DNA from: Lachnospiraceae bacterium
Lineage (GTDB): Bacteria > Bacillota > Clostridia > Lachnospirales > Lachnospiraceae
Reading direction: 5' to 3'
Assembly (NCBI GenBank): GCA_021770785.1
Contig: JAETQH010000002.1
Span: forward strand, 1-64,000
Length of the DNA stretch: 64,000 nucleotides
Shown in pieces: positions 63,501 to 64,000 of this stretch (position 1 is its first letter; every line of letters begins with the position of its first letter). The translations under genes and the position numbers were made by a program. Under the pieces are notes generated by a model. It saw nothing but the letters and a program-made list of their open reading frames with translations. It did no database searches and was not told the origin of the DNA.

Positions 63501-63994
63501 AAGCAATGAAATATTTAGCGGATGGCAAATATTCTCATGAACCAATTATTTTCAAAACATTCTTCTCAATGGCAGAGGTTATGGCAAAGCTTCAACATGA
63601 ACCCGAAACAAACTATTTTTATAATGCCAGAGTTATTGATGACATTTTGAAGATGCAGCAGCTCTTGGATAATCACAAATTAGGAGACATATTGCTTTTA
63701 AAAGGGGTAAATGCATATTATGCCAAAAAGAAAGATGATGTTTATTATTCTTTTAAAGAAGCATATAAACACTACTCTGCCGGTGAGACTTCAAGATATT
63801 GGATTAAAAAGGACTTATTGGAAGAAAATATCCAATATACATTTACGGAGCTTGGAATATATAAAACAGGTTATGACATGTCATTTCTCCCTGCTGAATG
63901 TCGTCAGCCTTTGACGATATTTGAGAATGATCAGTTTATTGCCAGCGGCATTCAGCGAACAGGTGATTTACATCTTAATTTGCCTTTGATATAA
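60554..63994 (+). CDS. Mrr-like nuclease - STAND-like NTPase protein, candidate antiviral sensor
   Basis: 1146 residues, complete. The N-terminal domain (about 1-145) is restriction-endonuclease-like: conserved helix FENLVNCLL, then D56 (NNRDFWLY) and E69-C-K71 (LWAECKNY), the PD-(D/E)XK triad. A linker region (150-320) precedes a P-loop NTPase: Walker A GSSGTGKT (337-344) and Walker B NVLIIDN with D466. The remaining 600 residues are largely helical and without a recognised repeat, a plausible ligand-sensing part. The order nuclease-NTPase-sensor is that of Avs/STAND antiviral proteins. It follows the recombinase gene in the same direction. Confidence 0.8.
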   Translation: MKKISSAYWEKFINIDSDGNEKGNGIEFENLVNCLLVSMYGKKWEVTGGSHDNNRDFWLYSENQHLWAECKNYSNTIAMNILAPTLVMAQIYEVNEILFFSRSTINRFAKNKILAFGEKTNKMIRFFDGVTLEALICTYASELPKKYSPVKYMSDCEIAKVDGSFVNVYFFQNAVSSVHHALEDFQNYTSAEKIYYNETFALTFCLMNPFQEDQVDVYIEFMDDESDRFSFQYFYPTIKPEDNGWYHACLKKGEGRAVSLNMRQSVYKSEIMLPRFHIAFVREQSGNRFEWHSEKIIVKSHWIGSTRLIGNNYLKILDDTKHLLINNPYISSLILTGSSGTGKTRILTECQNIFLANGYRIISLSGQAGQAEQEKQEDDLSRYLIKELIAFLYEIPSDEILSLLEEKICLSQSDCEISEHSEAAKAIHLLRLIMNQTEESLQTVLNKYAAILYEKLSKDKNVLIIDNMQFAGKDFQSFIEGYVSYAVNQQAINSSILVCVFNTDYMTPRTSELLYNLLHADMKHCLTATLSGFHEKKQGILFLQELTRTNLDENEEYFSEIINKISLKPYNLLQVTKYLEELNIVSISPDKKGYIIPNLEKYEALSNISNGITSVLEKRFAFIYKDIPERRVRYILSIVYIFDHLDKKLQDIFQIAPKELDFLCEKNILRVQTLEIYIFDHDIIRNFFYENNSKDILTCLEYVQNKGIEKKIRRYPIPYLLYRIAIEKDTDTIIDTGGKVANLVLPERIASLFYNCLLDAFIEILENQIYEGVYIKYIHQICTFIRQYDGSLKAWFRSKKAFDTIQAYDPQALSENLNFYRPFIHFCCDIAVQKHMYQEEVDFLREVLKMCENAHPVGTENQDELNVLQAIMYNRWYISYNTESYKQEIISKRETLMQKSRDYGEKISDSQKRGLIAYLNDSDEGYNYYGYYKDKDKLFSIWDHCTIDIPTLVPEKTLNYYRKTVQYGLIEQDYEKVTSEIDKAMKYLADGKYSHEPIIFKTFFSMAEVMAKLQHEPETNYFYNARVIDDILKMQQLLDNHKLGDILLLKGVNAYYAKKKDDVYYSFKEAYKHYSAGETSRYWIKKDLLEENIQYTFTELGIYKTGYDMSFLPAECRQPLTIFENDQFIASGIQRTGDLHLNLPLI

Positions 63995-64000
63995 TTAACA

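Larger units (their letters stand above)
56100..64000. other. AT-rich accessory (defence-like) island
   Basis: From about 56.0 kb to the window end the base composition is visibly more AT-rich than the flanking chromosome. Gene content changes to a DUF6061-like protein, RES toxin-like, sce7725/sce7726, tyrosine recombinase and nuclease-NTPase genes. The recombinase suggests mobility. No attachment repeats were found, and the right end is outside the window. Confidence 0.6.

Noticed and set aside
56000-64000. CRISPR array or retron in the defence-like island
   Set aside because: No regularly spaced direct repeats, no Cas-like genes and no reverse transcriptase motif were found on either strand.

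Overview
The window looks like chromosome of a low-to-mid GC Clostridia member, most probably Lachnospiraceae. The basis is the uninterrupted S10-spc-alpha ribosomal super-operon with the Clostridia order (map, a KOW protein, infA, rpmJ), a long-form L17, strong GGAGG ribosome binding sites almost everywhere, and accessory families common in gut Lachnospiraceae (DUF6061-like, TraX-like, intracellular pectinesterase). The genus cannot be fixed from sequence alone.

Layout. 0-4.2 kb: leftward rlmD-type rRNA methyltransferase, yhaM exoribonuclease and a membrane-anchored HtrA-like protein that lacks its catalytic His and Asp. 4.3-8.8 kb: rightward mutS2 and a two-component system. 8.9-26.6 kb: leftward ribosomal super-operon from rpsJ to rplQ, including secY, adk, map, infA and rpoA, with several unusually long hairpin-rich spacers. 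26.7-35.6 kb: rRNA methyltransferase, CorA transporter, acetyltransferase, a thiM-thiE/HAD-thiD thiamine operon, AI-2E permease, TraX-like protein and pyrF. 35.8-39.9 kb: small membrane proteins, a two-component system co-transcribed with two membrane proteins, and tRNA-Pro. 40-48.5 kb: SDR reductase, XRE regulator, a fusion of a class II aldolase with a GlgX-type debranching enzyme, pectinesterase, a thioesterase, a DUF4422 protein, a small DMT permease and a shortened VanZ protein.

48.5-56 kb is a decay zone. It holds a methyl-accepting chemotaxis gene, a PAS-GGDEF-EAL gene and a GNAT gene that all carry internal deletions, stops or frameshifts, mixed with intact methyltransferase, acetyltransferase and WYL regulator genes and a 44-codon small ORF.

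56.1-64 kb is a visibly AT-richer accessory island with defence character. A leftward, translationally coupled trio encodes an sce7726-family PD-(D/E)XK-like protein, an sce7725-family protein and a HEPN/RES-N plus RES-domain NAD-degrading-toxin-like protein. Divergent from it are a tyrosine recombinase and a 1146-residue protein with an N-terminal Mrr-like nuclease, a central P-loop (STAND-like) NTPase and a long C-terminal region, an architecture like Avs antiviral sensors. This island is the best candidate for a poorly described biological system here.
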